Below are positions 32,591-44,039 of a DNA stretch of 64,000 nt, piece after piece. Below the pieces are notes generated by a model. The model was not told the DNA's origin, made no database searches, and saw only the letters and a program-made list of their open reading frames with translations. Source of the DNA: Geosiphon pyriformis (lineage: Eukaryota; Glomeromycota; Glomeromycetes; Archaeosporales; Geosiphonaceae). The DNA lies in the NCBI GenBank assembly GCA_016748015.1, contig JAAOMT010000445.1:369947-433946 (forward strand), given 5' to 3'. The number at the start of each line of letters is the position of its first letter. Position 1 is the stretch's first letter. A program made the position numbers and the translations under genes.

Positions 32591-33220
32591 AAGATTACAA
32601 GAAAAAACTTTTATCAATAAGAGCATGCATATCTTCAGAAAAGAAATATGAAACACACATTTGTTATTTTTGCAAAACATGCCATAGAAAATGATTTGAA
32701 TATTCTAAACAAAGTAGAAAATAGAACAATACTCCATGTCTTACATATAGAAAAATACTATCAGAAGAATACAACTAGATTGATGTTGTAATAAGAGAAG
32801 TATGTGATCAAATCTGTCAATATGTACTTTCAATTGCAAAAAAAGTAAAAAGAGAAACCTTTTTTAATGTAGCATATAACAGTGCTTTTAATAAACTCTA
32901 CTATTATCCATATAATGCTAAAATTATTTATGAATTGGCCATAGTTTTAATTAATAGAGGAATCCAAAAAGATGTATGTCAAATAAAAAAAGCAGAATAC
33001 ATTAAATATACAATAGAATTAGCTGGATTTAATTATAAAAATAAAGTAGAAACTTATCATTAAATCACAAATTATGCTTATTTAACCAAAGAAACTTAAA
33101 TTTAATGATTAGAGCAAATAAACATTCAGCTATATGAAAAATGTACTATGCCTTGTGATGACCAATAGTGTCTAGAATACTATACAATTAGCATTCTACT
33201 ATTTAACAAAAATAATGAAT
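32590..33220 (+). pseudogene. cysteine-rich module of element B
   Basis: Homologous to the module of family A: KKLLSIRACISS (about 32605-32640), CYFCKTCH (about 32665), NNTPCLT (about 32730), VCDQICQY (about 32800-32825), and a final YEKCTMPCDD followed by CLEY (about 33130-33180). Some Cys codons have become Tyr (TGT to TAT), for example in the first pair. Retention of the same order in a diverged family argues that the module is an old and regular part of these elements. Confidence 0.6.
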
Positions 33221-33309
33221 TTAAAATTAAATTTAGAAAGCCTAAGCCAAAAAAAAAATTGCAACAACTTCAATCTACTTTACTAAAAATCAGTCAGCCA
33301 TAAAACTTA

Positions 33310-33740
33310 AATATTTTAACAACAATGGCCAAGAAATTAAGCCAGAAAAAACACATAAAATACATGCTAAATACAATTTACAATACTCAGAAAAAAACAC
33401 TTTGGTCTTTTAACCAAAATCTTTAACAAAAATCAACTTAAAAATTGCTCTTAAAATACTATCAAGAGCAATAATTCAAATTGTTTCCTGGTTATTATTA
33501 GCAAGCAAAGGAATCAATATTAGAAGAAGAGTTATAAATGCAGAATATACTGAAGATATTACTATTATGCTACAAAATAAAAACAAAAAACCATTCAAAA
33601 TAGAACATGTTGAAAAAATTGGACAAGTTATTTATTTATTCTTATCAATATTTTAAGTCTGCAATTAGTTAACAACAAAAAACAACTAAAAAAAAGTGAA
33701 AGAAAAACCCAAGGTTTTGGTTTAACTAAACAATTTACAG
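33310..33740 (+). pseudogene. dUTPase-like relic of element B
   Basis: After the cysteine-rich module, one frame aligns to the family A dUTPase: KYNLQYSEKNT (about 33370, the motif 1 region with the Asp lost), INLKIALKILSRAI, GINIRRRVINAEYTEDITIMLQNK (about 33510-33580, motif 3 region) and EHVEKIGQVIYLFLS (motif 4, about 33605). Motif 5 is blurred by a frame change near 33660. Key residues are missing, so it is only a relic. It shows that dUTPase was present before families A and B separated, or spread between them. Confidence 0.6.
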
Positions 33741-34149
33741 TTTCAGTAAATATAGCTCTCAATATACAAAATAAATCTTACCAAATTCTTTGACTTTCCT
33801 AATCAATTACCATTTTATCTTTTGGAAAACATCATGAAATCTACATTTGTTTAAAGTCTACTACCACTTAACAAATCTTTGAATCAAATAAACAAATCTG
33901 TCTAAAGCATAAAATTTCAATTCCAAATGGCTATATTTCAAAAAAAATAAAGAAATTTTGAGTTATATTTTACAATTTTAACAACTACTTTATCATTTTA
34001 TTAAAAAAACTAGAAATTAGTATTATACATAGCAACATCTTCTAAAATAAAACACTTCAAGTTGTCTTTAATTTCATCAAAATTATAAGACATATCTTAC
34101 TTCTAAATCCAAATATTATTCTTATTACTAAAAACTACCATTTGTTAAA

Positions 34150-35185
34150 AGAAAAACTTTCTTAAATTAACATAGATTTTTTAAAACTCTAACAACAAAA
34201 ACAAATAAAACAGTTAATAACTGAATTTGCTGATATATTTGCAAAAAATAACAATAATTTAGGAAAAACAAATATTGTTCAACACCAAATCTATACAAAA
34301 GATGCTTCACCAAAATAGCAACAAACTTACTAAGTTTCATTTTTTAGTTACTAATTCATCAGAAAAAAAGTTCAAAGAATGTTTAATAATAAATTAATTC
34401 AACCATTAAGAAGTTTATGGGCCTTAACCAGTGGTTTTTGTCAAAAAAAAAATAAGAAAATCAGATTTTGTATTAACTATTGTTAACAAAATAGTGTTAC
34501 AACTGGAGATGTATATTTACTTCCAAAAATTAACAACATATTAGATGTTTTGAAAAAAGCCAAGTTTTTCTCAATATTAAACTTGGAAAGTGAATATTAA
34601 CAAGTTAAAATAAATTCTAAGAACCACTTTAAAACAGCATTTACAACTTAAAAAGGAAACTATAAGTTTAATATTATATTATTCAGATTTTGCAATACAC
34701 CAGCAATATTTCAGTGACTTATAGATGTTGTCTATAAAAGACTCTTATGACAATCAGTAGTTGTCTATTTTGATAACATTAATATGTACTTTTTAAGCTT
34801 TAAAGTTTATTTAATTCACCTATAAGAAGTTTTTCAATAATTATGAAAAGCAAAATTGAAATTAAACATTGAAAAATGTTACTTTGGAAAAACAAATTTG
34901 ATTTTTTTTGGTTATATTGTTAGTAAAGATGGAGTGTTACCCAATCCAAAAACAATTAGTGTTGTAAAAAACTTTAAAATTCTCCAAAATATCACAAAAC
35001 TAAGAAAATTTGTTGGTCTAACTTCTTACTACCAAAAATTTATCAAAAAATTTTCAAAAATCACCAAATTTCTCAATCATCTCATCAACAAAAATATTAA
35101 ATACCAATGGATGTTAACACAACAAACTGTATTTAACATCTTTAAAAAAAACTCACAACAGTACCAATTTTTGCTTATTTAGACT
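34150..35185 (+). pseudogene. reverse transcriptase of element B
   Basis: The pre-RT segment (ITEFADIFAKNNN, about 34210-34260) and fingers and palm are recognisable but full of stops. The catalytic box reads YFDN at 34766-34777 (second Asp lost). The best part is 34856-35182 (KCYFGKTNLIFFGYIVSKDG, then FVGLTSYYQKFIKKFSKI), the thumb and connection leading to RNase H. Too broken to be active. Confidence 0.78.
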
Positions 35186-35580
35186 TTAATAAATAATTTC
35201 AATTAGCCATTAATGCTTCACATATAGCTTTCAGTACTATTTTATTACAATTAGATAATAATAACAATAAGCAAATAATTGTTTATGCCAATAAAACATT
35301 CAAACCAACAGAATTCAAATATAATTTAACAGAATTAAAAGCCATTGCAGTTATTTGGGCTCTCAAATATTTTCAATAATATTTGAAAAATAGAAAAAAA
35401 TTTGACATTATAACTAACAATATTGGCCTTAAATGGCTCAATAAAAAAAAATCTGAACAAAGTATTAAACAATCTTAATAGAATGATTTCTTAACAGACT
35501 AAAAATATATTGTACATTACAAACCAAGAAAACTACATACCAATATTGATAGTTTTTCAAAAATAAGACAAAATTAGCAC
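35186..35580 (+). pseudogene. RNase H of element B
   Basis: The frame shows INASHIAFSTILLQL (about 35210), FKPTEFKYNLTELKAIAVIWALKYF (about 35300-35375) and a final NIDSFSKIRQ (about 35543), the normal sequence of Ty3 RNase H landmarks. The first catalytic Asp is changed to Asn. TAA and TAG stops at Gln or Trp positions. Confidence 0.7.
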
Positions 35581-35829
35581 CAAACAGCAATTTCACCACA
35601 ATTTACCAATTTATTAATAAATAATAATCAAACAACAATGAATTCCAAAGATTACAACAATATTAAAAACTATTTGGAGACTCTTATTATGTCAGAAAAT
35701 TGGTCTTTGAATGAAAACACTGATTACAATACCAAGTAAAATAATACTTTATTCACCACAACAAAATCTACTATAAAAATTGTAGAAATCCAAACAAATT
35801 ACTCAGATTAGTACAAAAAAACAAAAAAA

Positions 35830-36990
35830 AACAATCCTATATAATATGTACACAAATCTCTCTTCAGTATACTTGGGAAGAGATAGAACAATTTAAAAAA
35901 CACTTGAACATTATTTTTGGCCTCAAATACAAAAAAACATTTAATAATATATAGAATCATATAATAGTTGTCAAAAAAGAAAAGAAATTTGACTTACTAA
36001 ATCTCTAAATCCAATTAAAATTAGACAATTTTTTGACAAAATTGGTATCAATCTAGTTGGATTACTACTCATTACAAATCAAGAAAACTGTTATATTGTA
36101 GTTGCTGTAAACTATCTTACTAAATGGCCCAAAACCAGAGCCATCTAAAGAGCAGACACCAAATTAGTAGCAAATTTTATCTATAAAGACATCATTTGTA
36201 GACATAAATGCCCAATTGAACATTTATCTGATTAAAGAACACATTTTATAAACAACTTGATTCAAGAAATTTGTGAATAGTTCAATGTTAAACAACTCTT
36301 ATCTTCATTATATTATCCACAAATAAACAGATTAGTAAAACATTTTAACAGAACATTGTATAAATCATTAGCCAAAGTTTTAACTGATTTTAAGCAAGAA
36401 TAGAATATTTTTATTCTATCAGTGTTACTAGCATATAGAACACTAAAACAAAATACTACAAAACACATATTTTTTGATTTAATCTATGAAAAAACAGCCA
36501 TATTATCAATTAATTTTACAGTAGAAACATACTTAATACAACTAATTATTAAAGAAAACTTTCAAAAAATACTCCAATAAAGAGCCTATACACTTTTCAA
36601 TACATTGGAAAAAAAATGATGAATTGCAGCAACTTATATTGAATACTCTCAAGTTCAATAAAAAGAATGATATGACAACAAATTATCACCAGTCACCAAT
36701 AAATTTTAAATTAGAAACAAAGTTTTTTTACACAGAACTAAAACTGAAAAACAATAAAGTGAAAAATTTGAACACAAATAGGATAGACCATTTTATATTT
36801 ATAAAATTTTAGGCAATAGATTATACAAGTTAAGACTTAATAACAAAATTCTAGCAATAGTTGCACATAGAGATTGATTGAAACATTATCAGTTTAAAAT
36901 TAATCCAGAACTATTAATTTCACAAATTGGTACTTATTTCTCTTTAATTAATTCTGAAAATATTCTTCAAAACTTAGAACCAATAATTAT
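35830..36990 (+). pseudogene. integrase of element B
   Basis: Zinc region near 35870-35985 (CQKRK readable at the end), GINLVG for the first Asp (Asp to Asn, about 36050), YLTKWPKTRAI (about 36113), IICRHKCP and LSD (about 36195-36230), RLVKHFNRTLYKSL (Glu to Lys, about 36330), and a late VAHRD...LKHY segment near 36860 that follows the GPF region. The order is normal for Ty3, with catalytic residues lost. TAA and TAG stops are frequent. Confidence 0.75.
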
Positions 36991-37282
36991 AATAGAATAA
37001 CAACCAAACTTGAATATTTAATTTAACATTTTTTATAATAATCTCTTTAATAATACACAAAACATAAAACAAAAATAGTAAATAATTACAAAAAACACTT
37101 AAACCCAAAAACAAATAAAATCTTATATTCAAAAATAATTTTCTTTATTTTTTTTCAAATCTTTCTCAAATTTTCTTATTCAGTTAGTTATGTTATTATG
37201 ATTATTTCTTAAAACATTTAACAATTATTCCAAAAATTAATGTTAGCTTTAAAAATACTTCTTGACTTATCTATAATAATTA

Positions 37283-37904
37283 ATGGAAGTTAAATTAATT
37301 ACATCCAAAAAAAAATTATGACACCAGTAGTAAATAATTCTCAGAATTATTATCTTTATAGAAAAAACACAAGAAGTTATTCTAGAAATCAATTATCAAA
37401 ACTTTTGAAACAAGCTTTAAAAAAAACCTTTTAATTGCCTCTATTGATATTTCACCAAATACCACAACCTAATAAAAACTTCTACTATTTTTTAATAAAC
37501 AAAACAATAATTATATTCCTATCTATAGATATTTTCATATTGAAAGAACACTTTATAAACAAAAACTAGAACTTAAAACAACAAATCTCACTCTTAAAGC
37601 TATACAAAAACAAATTTACAACAAATTTAAAACAGCAGCCAGACTAATAAATACTTACTACAAACTTAGAAAAGCTTTTAAACTTTATAATTTGTTTAAT
37701 ACTTGTAAAAACGTCTTACAAAATCCAATACTGCAACCAATAAAAATTCAATATATTGGCAAACTCACAGAACTGAAATTTCAACAATTTTCAGACCAAA
37801 TCATCATGATTATTTTGGACTACTATCTTAGTATTACAGATAGTGCTTGGACTTTAATAGAACTCAGTTTTGAAGAGAAAATTATGTTACTAGTAGAATT
37901 TTAG
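37283..37904 (+). pseudogene. 3' ORF of element B, between integrase and LTR
   Basis: Not recognised. A protein-like frame is readable to TAG at 37902-37904, so it runs 20 bases into the 3' LTR. Text includes RTLYKQKLELKTTNLTLKA, a Lys-rich AARLINTYYKLRKAFKLYN, and the clean end 37692-37904 (LDYYLSITDSAWTLIELSFE). It occupies the same place as the 187-codon ORF of family A but I see no convincing similarity. A frame change lies between the likely start at 37283 and 37692. Confidence 0.5.
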
Positions 37905-38850
37905 CTATTAATTAGCATGAAATTACTCTTCTAATTTTTAGTATTAATTAGTATATATTATTATCATTTTAATTATTACTTATTAGTTAATCAAATTATC
38001 AAATATTATTATTCAATTAATAACTTGATTTGTATTATAGAAATTAAAATAATTAAATTACACAATATTTTGAATTATTTAATATTCAAAATTTGCTAAA
38101 ATTGATAGAAATTAGTAGAAATAATCAATAATTCATAGAAATAACTTGTAGTTTGCCAAAATATATCTTTAATTCATCAAAATTATAGCAAAAAGAAAAG
38201 TGCAAGTTCAAAGACTAGTATTATAACAAGTTGTATAAAAGAAGAGCTTTTTTTTTTAAGAAAATATATTTTATCTCTTCTATTAAACATTTTAATTAAA
38301 AGCAATTATCTTTTATATATCTTTACAACTCAATAAAAATAAAAAATAAAATATTTAAAAAACTTAATCTTTAATTATCTTACTTAAAATTTTCAAAGAT
38401 CTAACTAATGTTTTGAAATTAATTAGTTACTAATTTCAATAATTTGTTAGTGCTTTTAAATTTGGATAAAAAACGTTTTTTTTGACAAAATTTTATTTCT
38501 TTTACATTTTTTTTTTCTTTTTTTTTTTTTTTTTTATTATAATCATTAGAGTAGCCTACAAACAAGATTTCTGTAGAAAAGTTGACTTTCACAACAAAGT
38601 AACTACATATTGTAGTGAGCTTTCAGATGAACAATTTTTGAAAAAGAGTTAATGTTACTATGATATAATTATACAAAGTAACTGGCATAAAATTGGTCTT
38701 TCCATTTATAAATTCAGCAGTTCAAATTATCTTCTATAATTTGAAGATAAATTCAGTTATTAAAAATTTATTTGCTTCCAGAAAATGTGAATTTACAACA
38801 AATAAGCATTAACAACATTCAAAAAAAGAGACCAAAAATCTTTAGTAACA
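37885..38850 (+). repeat. 3' LTR of element B
   Basis: TGTTACTAGTAGAATTTTAG start, GTAACA end. Aligns with the 5' LTR over its length, with a (T)n expansion near 38510-38535. TATAAAAG near 38234 lies after AGAAAT-type imperfect repeats (38105-38165). Confidence 0.9.
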
Positions 38851-40499
38851 TTAAGAAAGCATTGTTTAATAAACAATTTTCTTATTTGGTTTTGGCAGTC
38901 TTGCAACTCATTATTAACTATCATATATAGTTCAGTTTTGTATTCAAAAATATATGCCAAAAGTGAGATGTGTTGTTAAAAAAAAAGTTCAGATTTAAAG
39001 CCAATCTGTTAAAAAATTTTTCTGGTGAAACTTTGTACTATTTTTTTTTTATGAGCTAAAAACATTTGAACAAATACAAGTAAAAAGCAAAATTATCTTA
39101 CTAGTTGGGTTTTTTAATATACTTAAAATTCTTAGTTATTTGTTTAAATATTGCTTTTTGGATTTGCAAGTTTTAAGATAAGCTCTAATAAATTTTCTGC
39201 AGTATCTTGTTAAATTAAAAGTTAGTTTTGTAAACAATTTTTTAATAAGTATTGTAAAAAATTTTTTGAATAACAAAATATCTTTGGCCAATAACTTGTT
39301 CAGTATATTTTATAATACTAATTACTTTTCTATGTATAAAATTCTGGGAAACTCTTTTTATTATGATGTGGTTTTTTTTAAAGTGTTTTGATGTTGTCTT
39401 TGACAACAGATTATTAAATTAACATGGGTCTGTGGTGAATTAGAAAACTTTTTATTGTTAGAAGAAATTAAGTGCTAGAGGTCTGGTGTTTTTATGGTTT
39501 GAAAAGATTTCAGTTTACATAAATGTTTATCTAACTAAAACTAATAAGATTGCTCTTATCTCTGCCTGTTTAAATGTTATTTGTTTAGGTAAATTTTCTA
39601 ATATTTGGGAGCATTTACATAAATTATAAACTGATGTTTTTAAAATTTATATAGATGAATCTTTGAAACAGTTGAATACTATAAAAGTTGCTGATAGAGC
39701 AACAGCTTATTTTTCTGAAGTTGGATTGAATATAAGTATTAAAATATATGGATTTTTGTTTTTGATATTGATAAAACTTTACATAATTGTTTTGGTATTA
39801 GAATGTGTGCTTTTTTTTTGTTCAATAGTTATGCATACAGATAATTAGACTGCTTTGATTGCATGTACTTCAGAAATTGAATTACATTTGCCAAACTTTT
39901 GGAACAGATGCTAAGTAGAAAGACATTATATAGTTAATTTAATTAAAGTTAAGGATATTTTAATTAAGTAAATAAAGATCAAAAAATATTTAAAAAATGC
40001 TACTAATAATAAAGCTGATGCTCTTATATATAATACTGCATATTCTGGTTTTGTTCTTTTTGAGAAAATTCATAAAAGATTTATTATAGCTAATAGAAAA
40101 GTTGTATTAAAAAATACTTACCACTTTGTTTAAAACATTTATAAAACTGTTTGTTGTGCTTAATAGAAAGCTGGTCTAAGTGCTAAGATAGTAAAAAAGC
40201 TATAATTGGTGATATAGATTGGGCTAATACTATCACAGTTTGGCATCCAGATTCACATATGCTTTTAGAGTTCACAAGCAAAACTTTAGCCACTTTTTGT
40301 ATATATTTAATAAAAACAGTTTACAAAAAGCTGTCTGTTGTTGTTAGAAAAAGACTTTATAACAAAAGTTATTCTAAAATATTGTGCTTAATATGTGATA
40401 ATATAAAATTATCTGATCATGTTTTAACTTGCTCAAAGAAGGCAAAAACACACTCTGAAATCTTGTTGGATTATATTGATTTGTAAAAGTTTTTGATAA
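38851..40499 (+). pseudogene. LINE (L5) piece 3: post-RT, RNase H, zinc region
   Basis: Resumes LINE protein text after element B (NKQFSYLVLAVLQ near 38873). It continues with DLQVLR and LANNLFSIFYNTNYFSMYKILGNS (39160-39350). RNase H begins near 39648 (IYIDESL, first Asp) and includes ADALIYN (about 40016). The C-terminal block homologous to 19770-19990 follows: FGIQIHIC-type text, then FTSKTLATF, RKRLYNKSYSKILCLIC and LSDHVLTCSK (40265-40440), with the CxxC...H...C finger intact. LTR-A cuts in at 40500. No YxDD box is seen on either side of element B, so the RT core is missing. Confidence 0.7.
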
Positions 40500-40705
40500 T
40501 ATTATAAATGATTATTTAAGGTGTTAGAACAAATAACAAACTTATAATTTGGTGTTTAATAGCTGAGAATATTGGTAATTTTTAAAGGTTTTGAGTCTAA
40601 AAGTTTTGGTTAAGTTTTTTGTATAATGAACAGAAATTTAAATAATAATTACTTCTGTAAATTTTTTTCTTTAACATAATAACTAGTTTATTCTAACAGT
40701 TATAT
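40500..40705 (-). repeat. LTR-A (minus), segment 1 of a split solo LTR
   Basis: TATTATAAATGATTATTTAAGG and the following AACAAACTTATAATTTGGTG and TTTTGTATAATGAACAGA segments are the reverse complement of the LTR-A 3' end. Element C inserted at 40706. The LTR continues at 48446. Confidence 0.82.
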
Positions 40706-41407
40706 TATTATAAATTAGAATAACAAGCTAATGAATAGCAAGAGAGAACAGTATTGTAGGAATTAAAGAGGTTTTAATTTCAATAAGCAAATTAAATAAG
40801 TATGAATTCAATGTGTAAGATAAGTCTTATAAAATATTTCAGTTGCTATACTTTTCAAAAATAACTGGGGAATCTGAAAGTAGAAAAATAGTCCATATTG
40901 TCAACAAATAATCACACTTGATATAATTCTATGCCTCACATTAGTGCTTTTAGAATTCAATATTAAGTATTAGATGTGCTCTTTAATCACGTTTATTCAA
41001 TAATTTTCAAATGCTATACTTATACATTTTAGGAAAAGATAGAAAAATACCAACAAGTGATCTTTTATCCCAAAATGTTTGAATACTTGAAGGTAGGAAA
41101 AGAGAAATTAGCGATAAAAGAATGATTGAAATAAAAGTTGTTATTTTATTTATTTTTTTTCTTTTGATTCTTATATTGATTCTTATATGCTTTTTTACAG
41201 CTAAAAAATTTATTGCTTATATAGCTATCAAAAGTGGTTAATGATTAAGTCAATGACTAGGTCAATAATCAAGTCAATAATCAGATTAATAATCAGGTCA
41301 ACAGTCAGGTCAATAATCACTTTCTAAAAATAGAGTGGCTAATTTATATGACATCAGTGGCTAATACATGTGAGAATTAATAAAAAGTATAAGTTTTAAC
41401 CATAACA
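40706..41407 (-). repeat. 3' LTR of element C
   Basis: On the minus strand it starts TGTTATGGTTAAAACTT (41407 downward) and ends ...TAATA at 40706. A tandem array of 12-base units (GTCAATGACTAG and variants on the plus strand) occupies about 41239-41324, seven units. The TATATAAG-type box lies just downstream of it in the minus direction (about 41215). Confidence 0.9.
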
Positions 41408-41418
41408 TCATCCTTTCT
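41408..41418 (-). other. polypurine tract of element C
   Basis: AGAAAGGATGA on the minus strand directly abuts the TGTTATGG start of the 3' LTR. GGAGCTCAAT lies a few bases upstream, as in family A. Confidence 0.65.
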
Positions 41419-43400
41419 AAAGAAATTGAGCTCCAGCAAAATCAAGCTATTCATGGAGTAATCTATTTAAAGAGTTTTATCTAACTTAAAGCTAACTAGT
41501 TTGTTGAAGTTTTTTGTAGATAAAGTGTATAGAACTTGAGGCAAAATGAGCTTTGTATCCAAGAAACCAAATCTTTGTATAAGAATTTTGGTTCTTCTTA
41601 CAATGATTAAAACTCTTGAAACATCTAATTATATAATGCCCAAAATTTCTATTTGTATCTCAAAAATTGTTTTCTTCATGAGCTTCATGTCTTCTATGAT
41701 TTCACCAAGGCAACTATAGAGTTTTAGTTGTCTTTTATATGACAAGTTTTTGTCTATAGGCAAGATTTCCTTAATTGTTTTTCCAATTGTAATGGAAAGT
41801 ACAAGTATTGCTGTTGTTATGCTTTCTAGTAGATACTTATCTATTTTGTTACCAATTTTTTCTCTTTTGGTAGTGGTTTTCTTGGGTCTAATAACAATAT
41901 GTGTTTCACTATTATCAATTATGGTAGTCTGTTTTCTAATGGTTAGAGTAACATTTGGATAATTTTTGATCTAATACTTATGGAGAGTATAGAAGACATT
42001 TTGAATGTTTTGATCCAGAAAATAATTGTTCATGTTGATTAAAGATACCTCTGTTTTGGAAATAGTGCATTTATTTATACTTAATTTTTGCTGATTATTT
42101 AAGTTAATATTATTACAACAGGCAACCAATCAGGTTATTTATGGTATTTCTTAAGTCATGTACCATAAACAGAATAATTATTAAAGATTGTTCTGGATTG
42201 ATCTTAAAGAATATAAAAACCATTGTTCAAAATTTTGTTGACTATAAAGGGTCCTTTTCACTGGTTAGAGAATTTATTACTATAGACATTGTCTCTGTTT
42301 AAACAGTATTCTAATACCAAATTACCAACACTTAAAGAAAATGTTTTATAGATTTTCTTTTTCTTAAGCTTTTCTTAGAACTGTTTTATTTTTTTAAAAG
42401 CAATTATTTATGCTTCTACTAAGGAGTCAAGAATGGTACCAAGTCTTTTTTGCAAAATGTCTTTGTAATTTTCTATTGTAATCTCTTCAAAGGGTATTGT
42501 CTTAATGTCAATTTCTATTGGTAATATTGTTATGCATCTATAGAGCAGATAAAAAGGTTCATAACTTGTTATGTCATAATTTACAGTTTTATAAGCAAAC
42601 AAGACTGAAGGCAGTACTTTGTTTCATAAGTTTGTTTCTTCACTGGTTTTGGCTAAGGTTTCACATAATGTTCTACTAGGCTATTTGTTTAGGGGTAATA
42701 AGGAGAGAAAAATTTATGACATATTTCCATTTTTCTACAAAGTTCTTCAACCAGTGTACTGAGAAAAGCTCTTCTTTTATCAAATAAAAATTTTTTGAGA
42801 CAGCCATAATGGCAGATAATATTTTCATAAATGAAATTGGCTATTAAGATTGCTGTTTGGTCTGAAGTGGCTTTTGCTTCTACCCACTTTGTAAGATAGT
42901 CAGTAGTTGTAATAATGTATTTGTTGCCATTAGGAGTTATTGTTAAAAATCCAACAACATCTATACTAATTCTGTCAAATAGTTGACCAACAAAGATTGA
43001 ATAGATATCTTTTTTATAATTGGGTTTGTCTCTTCTTTGGCAGATGTCACAGGTTTTGATGTATTCAGCAATGTTTTTTCTTAAGGTAGACTAATAATAT
43101 CAAGCTAAAGTTTTCTGAATTGTTTTTGTTTTTCCAAAGTGTTTAGCTAATGAGTTAGTATACATATTGTATATTACAATTTCTCTTTCTTTAAATTTGA
43201 TGACTCTCTGAAGCAGTCAGAATCTTTTCTATTTCTTTTATATAATTGGTTTTGGCAAATTAAATAGAAATTTAATTGTTTGCACAAATGTTCTCTTTGT
43301 TGTTGAGTGTATTCTGGTGGATATTGTCCTTTACCCAAAAATTCCATTAAGGCAGAGTAGTTGTTTAAGTCTATTATCATGTTTATTTGTAAAAAAGTTA
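41419..43400 (-). pseudogene. integrase and C-terminal region of element C
   Basis: Minus-strand reading begins near 43380 with a pre-integrase part (YPPEYTQQQREHLCKQLNFY). The HHCC zinc region follows about 43080, then the core: YLTKWVEAKATS (about 42905-42870), FLFDKR at the second Asp (about 42770) and a Leu-Val-Glu-His at the third acidic residue (about 42680). The clean 42602-42408 part is the core end (MFAYKTVNYD onward). Text continues to 41419 with only a few stops (FGFLDTKLILPQVLYTL, about 41580-41520), so the C-terminal extension probably reaches the polypurine tract. Confidence 0.72.
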
Positions 43401-44030
43401 CTAATAATTAAGTTGGTTTGGTTTGAGAGATTGTACTATTACTAAATAGTAAGTCTAGAAAAAGTGTCAGTGTTTTGATGATTTGCTTCTTTGCAGTGTT
43501 GAATATTATAGTCGAATTCATCCAAGTAGAGTATCCAGCAAGTTATTCATTTGTGTTCTAGTTTCTTTTTATTGTGTAGCCAAACCAAGGCTTGATGATC
43601 TGTTACCAATAAGAATTTTGCACCAAGAAGATATTGATCTCAGTAATTAGTAGTCCAAACTACTGCTAAACATTCTTGTTCAGTAACTGAATAATTCTTT
43701 TCTGCTGGTATAAGAGATCTACTGGCATATACTATGGCATGTTTTCTGCTATTTTCATTTTTCTGTAAAAGAACAGCACCAAGTTCATAGCCAGATGTAT
43801 CAGTGTGGAGGATGAAAGGTTGGTTCAGATCAGGTTGCTTAAGAATTGGTTTAGTAACAAGTTTTTCCTTTAGAATTTCAAAAATTTTTTGTTGATAAAT
43901 GCCCCAGTAATAATTGATATTTTTTCTGAATAGCTGATTAAAAAGAAAGGTAATTTTGGAGAAATTTTTGATAAATTTGTGATAATAAGAGGCCAAACCA
44001 AGGAAAAAGCATAGTTCAGAAACATTCATT
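43401..44030 (-). pseudogene. RNase H of element C
   Basis: The minus-strand frame 44029-43640 is open for 129 codons. It starts in the RT connection (FFLGLASYYHKFIKNFSKI), then LHTDTSGYELGAVLLQ (first Asp present), RKHAIVYASRSL and EKNYSVTEQECLAVVW. A stop precedes the last third (HQALVWL onward, to about 43440). All residues expected in the first half are in place, so this is one of the better preserved pol segments of the window. Confidence 0.85.
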
Positions 44031-44039
44031 AGTTGTTTA

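Larger units (their letters stand above)
28982..38850 (+). mobile_element. Ty3/gypsy element B, both LTRs, heavily decayed
   Basis: LTRs at 28982-29920 and 37885-38850 enclose, in order, primer-binding site, Gag with CCHC knuckle, protease, cysteine-rich module, dUTPase relic, RT, RNase H, integrase and a 3' ORF. That is the same plan as family A but only distantly similar in sequence. Stops are very frequent. The flanking four bases do not match (ACAT left, TTAA right), and LINE sequence seems to be missing across the insertion, which suggests a deletion. Confidence 0.88.

Noticed and set aside
41239-41324. CRISPR-like array of 12-base units in LTR-C
   Set aside because: Units are directly adjacent without spacers and lie in an LTR promoter region of a eukaryotic element.
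41750-41962. Hydrophobic plus-strand frame that looks like a small membrane protein
   Set aside because: It is antisense to the C-terminal coding region of element C, whose Ile/Asn/Lys-rich codons give Val/Leu/Ile-rich antisense text.
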